Positions 45,462 to 53,531 of a stretch of DNA of 64,000 bases are shown in pieces; within the stretch, counting starts at the first letter, position 1; each line of letters opens with the position of its first letter. Under the pieces are notes generated by a model. It was not told where the DNA came from. It saw only the letters and a list, made by a program, of their open reading frames with translations, and made no database searches. Source of the stretch: an uncultured Kocuria sp. (GTDB lineage: Bacteria > Actinomycetota > Actinomycetes > Actinomycetales > Micrococcaceae); the NCBI RefSeq assembly GCF_947500125.1, contig NZ_CANMRA010000024.1:1-64000 (forward strand), given 5' to 3'. Both the position numbers and the translations under genes were made by a program.

Positions 45462-46679
45462 ATGACCATGCAGAACACCGACCACGTGCAGACCACCCAC
45501 GTGGGCTCCCTGCCGCGCACCCCGCGGCTGCTCGAGGCCAACCAGCAGCACGCCGACGGCGCCATCACGTTCGAGCAGCTCACCGCCGAGCTCGCCACGG
45601 GCGTCGAGGACGTGGTGCGCCGGCAGCGCGAGATCGGCCTGGACGTCGTCAACGACGGCGAGTACGGGCACACCATGTCCAGCGCGGTCGACTACGGCGC
45701 GTGGTGGAACTACTCCTTCTCCCGCCTCGGCGGCCTCACCCCCTCCGACGAGGACCGCTGGGCGTCGACGGAGAAGAAGCGCTCCTCGCCCGGCCACATC
45801 GTGCTCACCAGCTTCCCGGACCGCCGGGACCGCGAGCGCTTCCGGGAGGCGTACGAGGACCCGGCGTCGGGCATCCTCACCGGGCGCTCCTCGACCAAGC
45901 AACCCAAGATCACCGGGCCGCTCCGCTACACCGGCCAGGAGGCGGTGGCCTCGGACGTCCGCAACCTCCGGGCCGCCCTGGAGGCCACCGGGGCGGAGAC
46001 CGGATTCGTCGCCGCCCTGTCCCCCGGCTCCGCGGCGCGGGTGACGAACGAGTACTACGGGACCGACGAGGAGCTCGTGTACGCGTGCGCCGACGCGATG
46101 CGCGAGGAGTACCTGGCGATCACGGACGGCGGGCTGACCGTGCAGATCGACGACCCCTCCATCGCGGAGTCCTGGGACCAGATCAACCCCGAGCCCACGG
46201 TCGAGGACTACCTGGCGTTCACGCGGCTGCGCGTCGAGGCGCTCAACCACGCGCTGCGCGGGATCCCCGAGGAGCAGGTCCGGTTCCACCTGTGCTGGGG
46301 CTCCTGGCACGGCCCGCACACCACGGACCTCGAGCTGAAGCACTTCGTGGACCTGATGCTGACCATCAACGCCGGCGGCTACACCTTCGAGGGCGCCTCG
46401 GCCCGGCACGCCCACGAGTGGAAGGTCTGGAAGGACCACGAGCTGCCCGAGGGCCGGGTCATCATCCCCGGGGTGGTCTCGCACTCGACGAACGTCGTGG
46501 AGCACCCCGAGCTCGTCGCGGACCGGATCGAGCAGTTCGCCTCGGTCGTGGGCCGCGAGAACGTCATCGCGTCGACCGACTGCGGGCTGGGCGGGCGCCT
46601 GCACCCGCAGATCGCGTGGGCCAAGCTCGAGTCCCTCGTCGAAGGCGCCCGCCTGGCCTCGGAGCGGCTCTACCGCTGA
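45462..46679 (+). CDS. Cobalamin-independent methionine synthase II family protein
   Basis: The 405-residue protein is a short MetE C-terminal-domain homologue that probably methylates homocysteine; its methyl donor is uncertain. Features are TTHVGSLPRTPRLLEANQ, DVVNDGEYGHTMS, the zinc ligands in RFHLCWGSWHGPH, a later Glu (FEGASARHAHEW) and Cys in ASTDCGLGGRLHPQIAWAKL. The ATG at 45462 has GAGGAGG upstream. It follows the deleted paralogue and is probably in the same SAM-controlled transcript, which supports a methionine role. It lacks the N-terminal folate domain of full MetE. Confidence 0.88.
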   Translation: MTMQNTDHVQTTHVGSLPRTPRLLEANQQHADGAITFEQLTAELATGVEDVVRRQREIGLDVVNDGEYGHTMSSAVDYGAWWNYSFSRLGGLTPSDEDRWASTEKKRSSPGHIVLTSFPDRRDRERFREAYEDPASGILTGRSSTKQPKITGPLRYTGQEAVASDVRNLRAALEATGAETGFVAALSPGSAARVTNEYYGTDEELVYACADAMREEYLAITDGGLTVQIDDPSIAESWDQINPEPTVEDYLAFTRLRVEALNHALRGIPEEQVRFHLCWGSWHGPHTTDLELKHFVDLMLTINAGGYTFEGASARHAHEWKVWKDHELPEGRVIIPGVVSHSTNVVEHPELVADRIEQFASVVGRENVIASTDCGLGGRLHPQIAWAKLESLVEGARLASERLYR

Positions 46680-46706
46680 GCCGTCGCTGTCGACACCCCC
46701 GCCGCA

Positions 46707-46745
46707 CCGCCGGGCCCGGTCCTCTTCGAGGGCCGGGCCCGGCGG
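46707..46745. terminator. Terminator after the metE-like gene
   Basis: CCGCCGGGCCCGG pairs perfectly with CCGGGCCCGGCGG (13 bp) around a 13-base loop. It begins 28 bases after the stop codon. Confidence 0.75.
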
Positions 46746-46870
46746 CGTTCCGGCGGGCGCGGTCCCGGCAGGCGCGGCTCCGAGCGGTCCGCGGCGGGCG
46801 TCCGCCGCCGGGCCCCCACAGGTGCGGTGCGTCACATTGACGACGGACGAGTTGATCGTTCCGCACGGAT

Positions 46871-46928
46871 GGTGACAGGTATCACTTTCATCCGTAGTAT
46901 CGTCCTGAACTACCGAACGTTCGGTCAT
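46871..46928 (+). promoter_or_regulatory. Promoter and PaaR-type operator of the MFS transporter gene
   Basis: GGTGAC and TAGTAT (46895-46900) form a promoter with 18-base spacing. ACCGAACGTTCGGT (46912-46925), a perfect 14-base palindrome followed by CA, lies just past the expected transcription start. A possible second half-site CCGTTCGGTTC follows. The box matches those before the thiolase gene and paaZ, so TetR repression is expected. Confidence 0.7.
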
Positions 46929-46982
46929 AATCCGTTCGGTTCCGCCGAGGACGTCGCCGTCCCCGACCACACTGGAGATCCC

Positions 46983-48392
46983 ATGGCGCACACTTCATCC
47001 GCCCCGGCCGGGCGGCACGAGATGTCACGCGAGGAGCGCAAGGTCCTCGCCGGCACCCTCGTGGGCACCACCATCGAGTGGTACGACTTCTTCATCTACG
47101 CCCAGGCCGCGGCCTTCGTCCTGGCCCCGCTGTACTTCGCGCCGCTGTCCGAGGAGAACGCCGGCCTCGCCCAGGTCGTCGCGTGGGCCTCCCTGGGCAT
47201 CAGCTTCCTGTTCCGCCCGCTCGGCGCGGTGGTCGCCGGCCACCTCGGCGACAAGTACGGCCGCAAGATCGTCCTGGTCCTCACCCTCGTGGGCATGGGC
47301 ACGGCGACGATGCTGATCGGCCTGCTGCCCACCTACGCCACGATCGGCATCTGGGCCCCCGTCTTCCTGGTGCTCCTGCGCATCATGCAGGGCTTCTCGG
47401 CGGGCGGTGAGTGGGGCGGCGCGGCTTTGATGTCCGTCGAGCACGCTCCGCGGAACAAGCGCGGGCTCTTCGGCGCCTACCCGCAGATCGGCGTGCCGCT
47501 GGGCATGCTGCTCGCCACGGGCTTCATGTTCGCCGTCACCTCCGCCATGTCGCCCGAGGACTTCCAGGCCTGGGGCTGGCGCATCCCGTTCATCTCCTCC
47601 GTGGTGCTCATCGTGGTCGGCTACCTGATCCGCAAGACCGTGGACGAGTCCCCGGTGTTCAAGGAGATGCAGCTGCGCAAGAAGGAGTCCTCCGCTCCCC
47701 TGGGCCAGCTGTTCAAGCACAACTCCAAGGAGGTCACCCTCGCGGCCCTGATCTTCGCCGCCAACAACGCCGCCGGCTACCTGGTCATCGCGTTCTTCGC
47801 CTCCTATGGCTCCAACGTGCTGGGGATGCCCCGGTCCCAGACCCTCGTCGCCTCCCTCATCGGCGGCGTGGGCTGGCTCGTGTTCACGATGTTCGGCGGC
47901 TGGATCTCGGACAAGATCGGGCGCGTGCGCACCTTCCAGATCGGCTACGGGATCATCATCCTGTGGGCCGTGCCGATGTGGTTCCTGCTCGACACCGCGT
48001 CCCTGCCGCTGTTCGCCCTGTCCATCGTGATCCTCACCGTGGGCCTCGGCCCGTCCTACGGCCCGCAGTCGGCGCTCTACGCCGAGATGTTCCCGGCCCG
48101 GGTGCGCTACTCGGGCGTCTCGATCGGCTACGCGTTCGGCTCCATCATCGGCGGCGCGTTCGCCCCGATGATCGCCCAGCTGCTGCTCAACGAGACCGGG
48201 ATGTCCTGGACCATCGGCGTCTACATCGCCGGCATCGCGATCGTCTCCTTCATCGCCGTGTCCATGGTCCCGAAGGACATCCAGGAGATCGACCTGCACG
48301 TCCAGGACGTGCACGAGGACTACGTCTCCGAGCACCCCGAGGCCGCGGAGATCCTCGCCGCCGCGGAGGCCGCCGAGAAGCAGCGCGACTGA
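46983..48392 (+). CDS. MFS transporter, metabolite:proton symporter (MHS) family
   Basis: The 469-residue transporter has twelve transmembrane helices. MHS-family motifs are VGTTIEWYDFFIYAQAAAF at helix 1, FRPLGAVVAGHLGDKYGRK between helices 2 and 3, and LRIMQGFSAGGEWGGAALM in helix 4. Members take up dicarboxylates, osmolytes or aromatic acids. The PaaR-type box upstream suggests uptake of phenylacetate or a precursor such as phenylpyruvate. The C-terminal tail is acidic and cytoplasmic. ATG 46983 is used. Confidence 0.9.
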   Translation: MAHTSSAPAGRHEMSREERKVLAGTLVGTTIEWYDFFIYAQAAAFVLAPLYFAPLSEENAGLAQVVAWASLGISFLFRPLGAVVAGHLGDKYGRKIVLVLTLVGMGTATMLIGLLPTYATIGIWAPVFLVLLRIMQGFSAGGEWGGAALMSVEHAPRNKRGLFGAYPQIGVPLGMLLATGFMFAVTSAMSPEDFQAWGWRIPFISSVVLIVVGYLIRKTVDESPVFKEMQLRKKESSAPLGQLFKHNSKEVTLAALIFAANNAAGYLVIAFFASYGSNVLGMPRSQTLVASLIGGVGWLVFTMFGGWISDKIGRVRTFQIGYGIIILWAVPMWFLLDTASLPLFALSIVILTVGLGPSYGPQSALYAEMFPARVRYSGVSIGYAFGSIIGGAFAPMIAQLLLNETGMSWTIGVYIAGIAIVSFIAVSMVPKDIQEIDLHVQDVHEDYVSEHPEAAEILAAAEAAEKQRD

Positions 48393-48416
48393 CCTCGGCC
48401 CCGGCACGCACGACCG

Positions 48417-48454
48417 AGCCGCCCGCCGGCACCCACGGGTGCCGGCGGGCGGCT
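48417..48454. terminator. 18-bp perfect hairpin between the MFS and ThDP genes
   Basis: AGCCGCCCGCCGGCACCC pairs perfectly with its complement around a 2-base loop. It starts 25 bases after the MFS stop. It may attenuate or end the transcript; no T-run follows, so read-through into the ThDP gene is possible. Confidence 0.6.
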
Positions 48455-48536
48455 CCGCCCGTGCCGGACCCGCCCCGAGCACACCCCGCTCCCACCCCGG
48501 GGGCTCTCACCGGAGCCCCACCGAAAGGACTCCTCC

Positions 48537-50225
48537 ATGACCACCGACACGACCACCGGCACGACCACCGACCACCTGCTCCCCACGGTCTCGACGGCGG
48601 TGGCGGACGTGCTGGCCGAGCGCACCGAGCACCTGTTCGGGCTGATGGGCAACGGCAACGCGCACCTCATCAGCTCGCTGACCTCCCGCGGCTTCGGCTT
48701 CACCTCCGCCCGGCACGAGGCCGCCACCGTCGCCATGGCCGACGCCTACCACCGGGCCACCGGCCGGACCGGGGCCGCGACGACCACCTACGGGGCCGGG
48801 TTCACCAACACCTACACCGCCCTGGCCGAGGCCCGGATGGCCCGCATCCCCCTGGTCCTCGTCGTGGGCGACGCCCCCACCACGGGCGCCCGCGCCTTCG
48901 ACATCGACCAGACCGGAGCGGCCGCCGCCGTGGGGGTCACCACCCTCGTCGCCGGCCCCGACAACGCCGCCGCGATCACCCACCGGGCCTTCGACCTGGC
49001 CGCCCAGACGGTCCAGCCCGTGGTGCTGGCGATCCCCTACGACCACGCCACCGCCGCACTGGTGGACCCGGTGGAGCTGGACCCGCTGCCGGGCAAGCCG
49101 GCCTGGCACGCCCCGGCCGAGGACCTCGACCGCATCGCCGCCCTGCTGCGCGGCGCCGCCCGCCCGCTGATCCTGGCCGGGCGCGGGGTGCTGCTGGCCG
49201 GGGCCGCCACCGCCCTCACCGAGCTCGGGGACCGCCTCGGGGCGCTGTTCATGACCTCGGCGATGGCCACCGGGATCTTCGACTCCCCCTGGGACCTGGG
49301 CATCGCCGGGGGCTTCACCCGCGCCCACCGCCTGGACCTGGCCCGGCAGGCCGACCTCGTGCTGGTCGCCGGGGCCTCGCTGAACGCCTTCCAGCTGCGC
49401 TACGGCACCCTCTTCGGCGAGGGCACCCGGGTGATCCGCATCGACAACGAGCCCGAGGACCGCACGCCCCCGGTCACCGACTACGTTCGCGCGGACCTGG
49501 GCCCGGCCCTGGAGGCCCTCACCGGCCGGATCCCGGCCGCCGACCCGCAGCGCACCTGGCGGGCGGCCGCCCCCGAGGTCGCCACCGAGGACTTCCGCGG
49601 CTCCGCCCCCGTGGAGGACCCGGCCGAGTTCGGCCCCGACGGCCGGCTCAACCCCCGCGCCGTCGTCGCGGCCCTCGAGCACATCCTGCCGGAGGAACGC
49701 TCGGTGGTGATGGACGGGGGCCACTTCATCGGCTGGGCCCCCATGTACCTGAGCGTGCCCGACCCGCAGGCCATGGTCCTGGTCGGCACCGCCTTCCAGT
49801 CCATCGGCCTGGGCTTCGGCTCCGCCGCCGGGGTCTCGGTCGCCCGCCCCGAGCGCACCACCGTGTTCGTCTCCGGTGACGGGGGCGGGCTGATGGGTCT
49901 GGCCGACCTCGAGACCTTCCTGCGCGCCACCCGTCACGGGGTGATCGTGGTGCTCAACGACTCCGCCTACGGCGCCGAGCTGCACCAGTACGCCTCCAAG
50001 GGCCTGGACCCCACCGCGATGCTCATCGACGAGGTCGACTTCGCCGCCCTGGGCCGGGCCATGGGCGCGGCCGGGACCAAGGCCACCACCCTGGCCGACC
50101 TCCAGCACCTGCAGGACTGGCTGGACACCCACGACGAGGGCGTCTTCGTCCTCGACGTGGCCATCTCCCAGCAGGTCGTCGCCGAGTTCATGTCCGCCTC
50201 CCTCACCGCCGGCCGCCGGCTCTGA
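48537..50225 (+). CDS. Thiamine diphosphate-dependent enzyme (decarboxylase/acetolactate synthase-like)
   Basis: The 562-residue protein has the three-domain layout of ThDP decarboxylases. The catalytic Glu is in SARHEAATVAMADAYHR, the central domain contains AARPLILAGRGVLLAGAA, and the ThDP/Mg motif is VFVSGDGGGLMGLADLETF with ND at VVLNDSAYGAE. It is unlike IlvB in detail. Benzoylformate or phenylpyruvate decarboxylase activity would suit its place after a PaaR-controlled transporter and near the paa genes, but other 2-oxo acids are possible. ATG 48537 follows AAAGGA. It lies 144 bases after the MFS gene. Confidence 0.82.
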   Translation: MTTDTTTGTTTDHLLPTVSTAVADVLAERTEHLFGLMGNGNAHLISSLTSRGFGFTSARHEAATVAMADAYHRATGRTGAATTTYGAGFTNTYTALAEARMARIPLVLVVGDAPTTGARAFDIDQTGAAAAVGVTTLVAGPDNAAAITHRAFDLAAQTVQPVVLAIPYDHATAALVDPVELDPLPGKPAWHAPAEDLDRIAALLRGAARPLILAGRGVLLAGAATALTELGDRLGALFMTSAMATGIFDSPWDLGIAGGFTRAHRLDLARQADLVLVAGASLNAFQLRYGTLFGEGTRVIRIDNEPEDRTPPVTDYVRADLGPALEALTGRIPAADPQRTWRAAAPEVATEDFRGSAPVEDPAEFGPDGRLNPRAVVAALEHILPEERSVVMDGGHFIGWAPMYLSVPDPQAMVLVGTAFQSIGLGFGSAAGVSVARPERTTVFVSGDGGGLMGLADLETFLRATRHGVIVVLNDSAYGAELHQYASKGLDPTAMLIDEVDFAALGRAMGAAGTKATTLADLQHLQDWLDTHDEGVFVLDVAISQQVVAEFMSASLTAGRRL

Positions 50226-50246
50226 ACCCGGCGGGCTCCGCCCGGT

Positions 50247-51044
50247 TCAGGAGGCGGCCCCGGCCCGCCGCTCCACCTCCCGCACGAAGTCCGCGCACCG
50301 CCGCGGCCACTCGGCCAGCTCTCCGGGACTGCCGGCCACGTACAGGGCGGCCCCGGGGAGGGCCTCGCGCAGCGCCTCGGCCGTGGACAGCGGGTGCGCG
50401 TCGTCACCGGCCCATGCCAGCAGCAGGGTCGGCACGCCGATCCGGGTCAGCTCCTCGAGCGGCGGGAGATCGGTGGCGGCGGCACCGCGCAGCACGGCGG
50501 GCAGCAGCCGGGGGTCGACGCGCGGCGGGTGCGGAGGGCGGTCCGCCACCGCCGGCGGCCGGGTCGCGGCCCGGCCGGCCCGGAGGTAGGCCTCGAGTCC
50601 GCGGCGCTCCACGAGCTCCGCGCTCCCCCGGTACGTCCTCGCCTGGGCGCGGCGGGAGTCCCAGGCCGTCGACGGCACGCACAGCGTGAGCGAGCGGAAC
50701 CGCCCGGGCCGGGCCAGGGCGGCGTGCAGCAGCGTGGCCGCGCCCATGGACGGGCCGATGCCGTGCACCGGTTCGCCGGGGGCCACGGCGTCCAGCAGGT
50801 GCAGCAGGTCCTCGGCCAGTCGCGGCCAGGCCCAGTCCCCGGGCGCCGGCTCCGCCGAGGAGCGGCCGTGCCCGCGGGCGTCGTAGCGCACCGTCCGGTG
50901 CCCGGTCAGCCCGGACGCCAGGTCCAGGCCGCCGGCGGTGTTGGCGTCCCGGTCGGAGAGCAGCCCGTGCAGCTGGACGACCGGCGGGCCCGAGCCGGTC
51001 ACGTCGTAGGACAGTCGGCAGCGGGGCAGGTCGAGCGTCGGCAT
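50247..51044 (-). CDS. Alpha/beta hydrolase
   Basis: The 265-residue hydrolase has the oxyanion segment VVQLHGLLSDRD, the nucleophile elbow GIGPSMGAATLL (Ser near residue 98) and a C-terminal lid/acid region (LLLAWAGDDAHPLS) in which Asp precedes a likely His. Substrate unknown. ATG 51044 is placed 6 bases after TACCGT, suggesting a leaderless mRNA; the ORF-track start ten codons upstream would include that box. It converges on the ThDP gene and is divergent from the condensation-like gene. Confidence 0.82.
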   Translation of the reverse strand: MPTLDLPRCRLSYDVTGSGPPVVQLHGLLSDRDANTAGGLDLASGLTGHRTVRYDARGHGRSSAEPAPGDWAWPRLAEDLLHLLDAVAPGEPVHGIGPSMGAATLLHAALARPGRFRSLTLCVPSTAWDSRRAQARTYRGSAELVERRGLEAYLRAGRAATRPPAVADRPPHPPRVDPRLLPAVLRGAAATDLPPLEELTRIGVPTLLLAWAGDDAHPLSTAEALREALPGAALYVAGSPGELAEWPRRCADFVREVERRAGAAS

Positions 51045-51056
51045 GCCGCCACGGTA
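51042..51056 (-). promoter_or_regulatory. -10 box for leaderless hydrolase transcription
   Basis: On the minus strand TACCGT (51051-51056), 6 bases, then ATG 51044. On the plus strand TAGATT (51061-51066) nearby may serve the divergent condensation-like gene. Confidence 0.45.
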
Positions 51057-51133
51057 CGCGTAGATTGTGACCACCGGTGGACCGGGCGCGTCCTCGGCGG
51101 CCGGACCGCTCCCCGCCCGACCAGGAGATGCGC

Positions 51134-52432
51134 ATGCGGCTGACCAGCATCACGCACGCCCGGCTGCCCGAGGGCCGCCTGTCCAGCTGCACGGTCCCCG
51201 CCACGGGCACCGGCCGTCCGCTGCCGGTGTCCTTCGACCAGGGCATGCACGTCGGCGCCGGCGCCCGCCCGGGGTCCTGGATGGCGGTGGCCGTGGAGCT
51301 CTCCGCGCCGGTGACCGGCGCGGAGCTCGGAGCGGCCTGGGCCGGGGTCGTGGAACGGCACCACACGCTGCGCACCGTGTTCTCCGCCGGCGAGGACGGC
51401 CGCGTCCGGCTGCACGAGATCGCCGACCCCGTGCAGCCGGTGTGGACCCGTCACGAGGTCGGCGCCGAGGGCACCCGGGCGGCTCTGCAGACCGTGGCCG
51501 ACGACGCCTGCTCCCCGCTGGCCCGGCCCTCGCACCGGCTGTGCCTGATCGAGCCCGCGGACGGGCCCGTCGTCGTCGTGCTCGCGGCCGACCACGCCCA
51601 CGTGGACGCCTGGTCCCTGCCCCTGCTCGCCCGGGACCTGCTCGACGGGCTGGACGACCTCCGCGCCGGCCGCCCGGTCGGTGCGGACCGGGCGCCCGCG
51701 GCGTCCTTCGCCGAGCACACGCGGGAGCTCGCGGCGCGCCCCGCGGCCCCGCCGCACGTCGCGCGACGCTGGGCGCGGATCCTCGCGGACGGCGGCGGCG
51801 CGATGCCCGTCTTCCCCCTCCCCCTGGGCGACCTCGGCGACCCGGGGCCCGAGACGGTGACCACGCGCGACGTCCTCGACGCCGACGGCCTCGCCCGCCT
51901 GGAGGCCCGGGCCGACGCGCTCCGCGTCCGGCTGCTGGTCCTGGTGGTCTCGGTGCTGACCCGTGCGACCGCCGAGCTGGCCGCCCGGCCCCTGCGCGCG
52001 GTGCTGCCCGTGCACAGCCGCACCGAGCCGCGCTGGCGCGACGCCGTGGGCTGGTTCATCACCAACTCGGTGCTCGAGTGCTCGGACCCCGATCCCCGGG
52101 TCTGCCGGGCCGCCGTGCGCGAGACCCTGGAGCTCGGCTCGCACGCCCTGGAACCGATCCTGCGTCCCCACGGGGGCATGCCCGTCCCGCCGGGCATGTT
52201 CATGCTCTCCTACCTCGACTACCGGCGGCTGCCCGCCACGCTGGCGCCCGAGCTGCGGGCGCAGCACATCTCCGCCTCGGCGCCGACGACCGGGGTGCAG
52301 GTGTGGTTCGTGGTGGGCGAGGGCGGTCTGCACCTGCGCGCCCGCTGTCCGGGCACCGAGGAAGCCCGCCGGTCGGTGCGGGCGTGGCTGGACGCCGTCG
52401 CCGCGGGGCTGCGCGCCGCGGCGCGCCCGTAG
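51134..52432 (+). CDS. Stand-alone condensation-domain (PapA/NRPS C-like) protein
   Basis: The 432-residue protein resembles a free NRPS condensation domain or acyltransferase. The N-terminal half has VVERHHTLRTVF and the active-site pattern LAADHAHVDAWSLPLLARDLL, which keeps the second His and the Asp of HHxxxDG (as H-AHV-DA). The C-terminal half has GWFITNSVLECSD and the latch-like SASAPTTGVQVWF. No adenylation or carrier domain is encoded nearby, so it may acylate a lipid, amine or amino acid. ATG 51134 lies 6 bases after AGGAG. The partner substrates are unknown. Confidence 0.75.
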   Translation: MRLTSITHARLPEGRLSSCTVPATGTGRPLPVSFDQGMHVGAGARPGSWMAVAVELSAPVTGAELGAAWAGVVERHHTLRTVFSAGEDGRVRLHEIADPVQPVWTRHEVGAEGTRAALQTVADDACSPLARPSHRLCLIEPADGPVVVVLAADHAHVDAWSLPLLARDLLDGLDDLRAGRPVGADRAPAASFAEHTRELAARPAAPPHVARRWARILADGGGAMPVFPLPLGDLGDPGPETVTTRDVLDADGLARLEARADALRVRLLVLVVSVLTRATAELAARPLRAVLPVHSRTEPRWRDAVGWFITNSVLECSDPDPRVCRAAVRETLELGSHALEPILRPHGGMPVPPGMFMLSYLDYRRLPATLAPELRAQHISASAPTTGVQVWFVVGEGGLHLRARCPGTEEARRSVRAWLDAVAAGLRAAARP

Positions 52433-52556
52433 CCGCGGCGCGGACCGCGGTCCCTGCGGCCCAGGCCGCAGACGGGGGCTCCGCCCGTGTCCCCGGGCGG
52501 CCCGCCTCCGGCCCGGGCCCGCGGCTATCCTGGTGGCAGCGGGCAGAAGGGGTCAG

Positions 52557-52829
52557 ATGGACGATCGGACGGTCGCCAGGACGCAGGCCAGGATGATCCG
52601 CACCGCGCTGACGAGCTCCGGGCTGGGAGCCCGCGACCTGTGGCTGCGGTACGTCCACCTGGGCGGCGAGGTCGGGGAGCTGGAGCTCGACGCCTACCTG
52701 CACCACGCCCTGTACCTGCCGCCCCGGCACCGGGACGGCCTCGCGCGGGCCGCCAACCAGCTGGCGCCCGGCCACCGCGTGCCGTGCAGCCGTGACCTGC
52801 GCCCGGAGGAGTACCCGCCCGAGGTCTGA
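52557..52829 (+). CDS. Small conserved hypothetical protein (LWLRY...LGG family), copy 2
   Basis: The 90-residue paralogue of the gene at 39962 shares the core LWLRYVHLGGEVGELELDAYLHHALYLPPRHRDGLARAANQL, with a different ending (CSRDLRPEEYPPEV). It is soluble and probably helical. ATG 52557 has AAGGGG upstream, and TATCCT at 52526 is a likely -10 box. It may be transcribed with the condensation-like gene. I cannot assign a function. Confidence 0.75.
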   Translation: MDDRTVARTQARMIRTALTSSGLGARDLWLRYVHLGGEVGELELDAYLHHALYLPPRHRDGLARAANQLAPGHRVPCSRDLRPEEYPPEV

Positions 52830-52858
52830 CCGCCCGGACGGGACCCGGCAGGCAGGCC

Positions 52859-53239
52859 CTACCCGGCCCGCTCGGGCAGCGGAGCGGACGGCTCGTGCAC
52901 CTTCTGCCACGGCCACCGCCCCGTGATCTCGAGCTCGAGGGACCAGCTGAGGAACGTGCGCACGAGCACGATGAGCGCCAGCACCCCCACCGACTCGAAC
53001 GTGGGGGTGATGGCCACGGTCTTGATGATGTCCGCGGCCACGAGCAGCTCCAGGCCCAGCAGGATCGAGCGGCCGAGCCGCTGCCGGTAGCTCTCGTAGG
53101 TGTCGCGGTCCCCGCCCCGGCGGCCCAGCAGCTCCCTGAGGGCCAGGAGGCTCGCCACCACCGTCCCGATGACGATGGCGACGACGCCGGCGACGTCGAC
53201 GGCCTCCCCGACGAGCTCCATGGACTCCTGGAACGACAT
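52859..53239 (-). CDS. DUF1622 family membrane protein
   Basis: The 126-residue protein has three hydrophobic segments: VDVAGVVAIVIGTVVASLLAL, GRSILLGLELLVAADIIKTVA and SVGVLALIVLVRTFLSWSLELEI. The motif YRQRLGRSILLGLELLVAADIIKT is the DUF1622 signature. Function is unknown; it is an inner-membrane protein. ATG 53239 has GGAGGTG upstream. The region from 53240 to 53531 has no gene and contains the PaaR-type operator. Confidence 0.88.
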   Translation of the reverse strand: MSFQESMELVGEAVDVAGVVAIVIGTVVASLLALRELLGRRGGDRDTYESYRQRLGRSILLGLELLVAADIIKTVAITPTFESVGVLALIVLVRTFLSWSLELEITGRWPWQKVHEPSAPLPERAG

Positions 53240-53423
53240 CCTGCACCTCCGGTGACCCCGGCGGACGCGCCGGCTCGTGTCTGCGATGAGGACGCCAGGA
53301 TCTCACGGGCCCGCGGTCCGGCGACGGCTTCCTGGGAGACGGCGTCCGGCCCGGAGCCCCCGGCTCCTGCTCCTGCTCCTGCTCCTGGGAGCACACCACG
53401 GGCCATTGCGGCGGCGCGCTCTG

Positions 53424-53472
53424 TTGACCCCGCGGGCGCCCGCGTGGGAAGGTTTGATGAACGATCGGTCAG
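53424..53472 (+). promoter_or_regulatory. Promoter region and PaaR-type operator of the paaJ-F-H operon
   Basis: TTGACC at 53424 and GATGAACGATCGGTCAG (53456-53472) precede the thiolase gene by 60 bases. The right half ATCGGTCA is identical to the other boxes, the left half (GATGAACG) is weaker. Confidence 0.6.
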
Positions 53473-53531
53473 TAAATTCGGGCGACGATGCCCGGACGCA
53501 GGCCGCTCCCCGTCGCGACAGGAGCCCACCC

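Noticed and set aside
46867-46892. Imperfect palindrome GGATGGTGA...TCACTTTCATCC as a second operator in the MFS promoter
   Set aside because: The pairing is interrupted, it overlaps the -35 region and no other copy was seen; kept only as a weak possibility.
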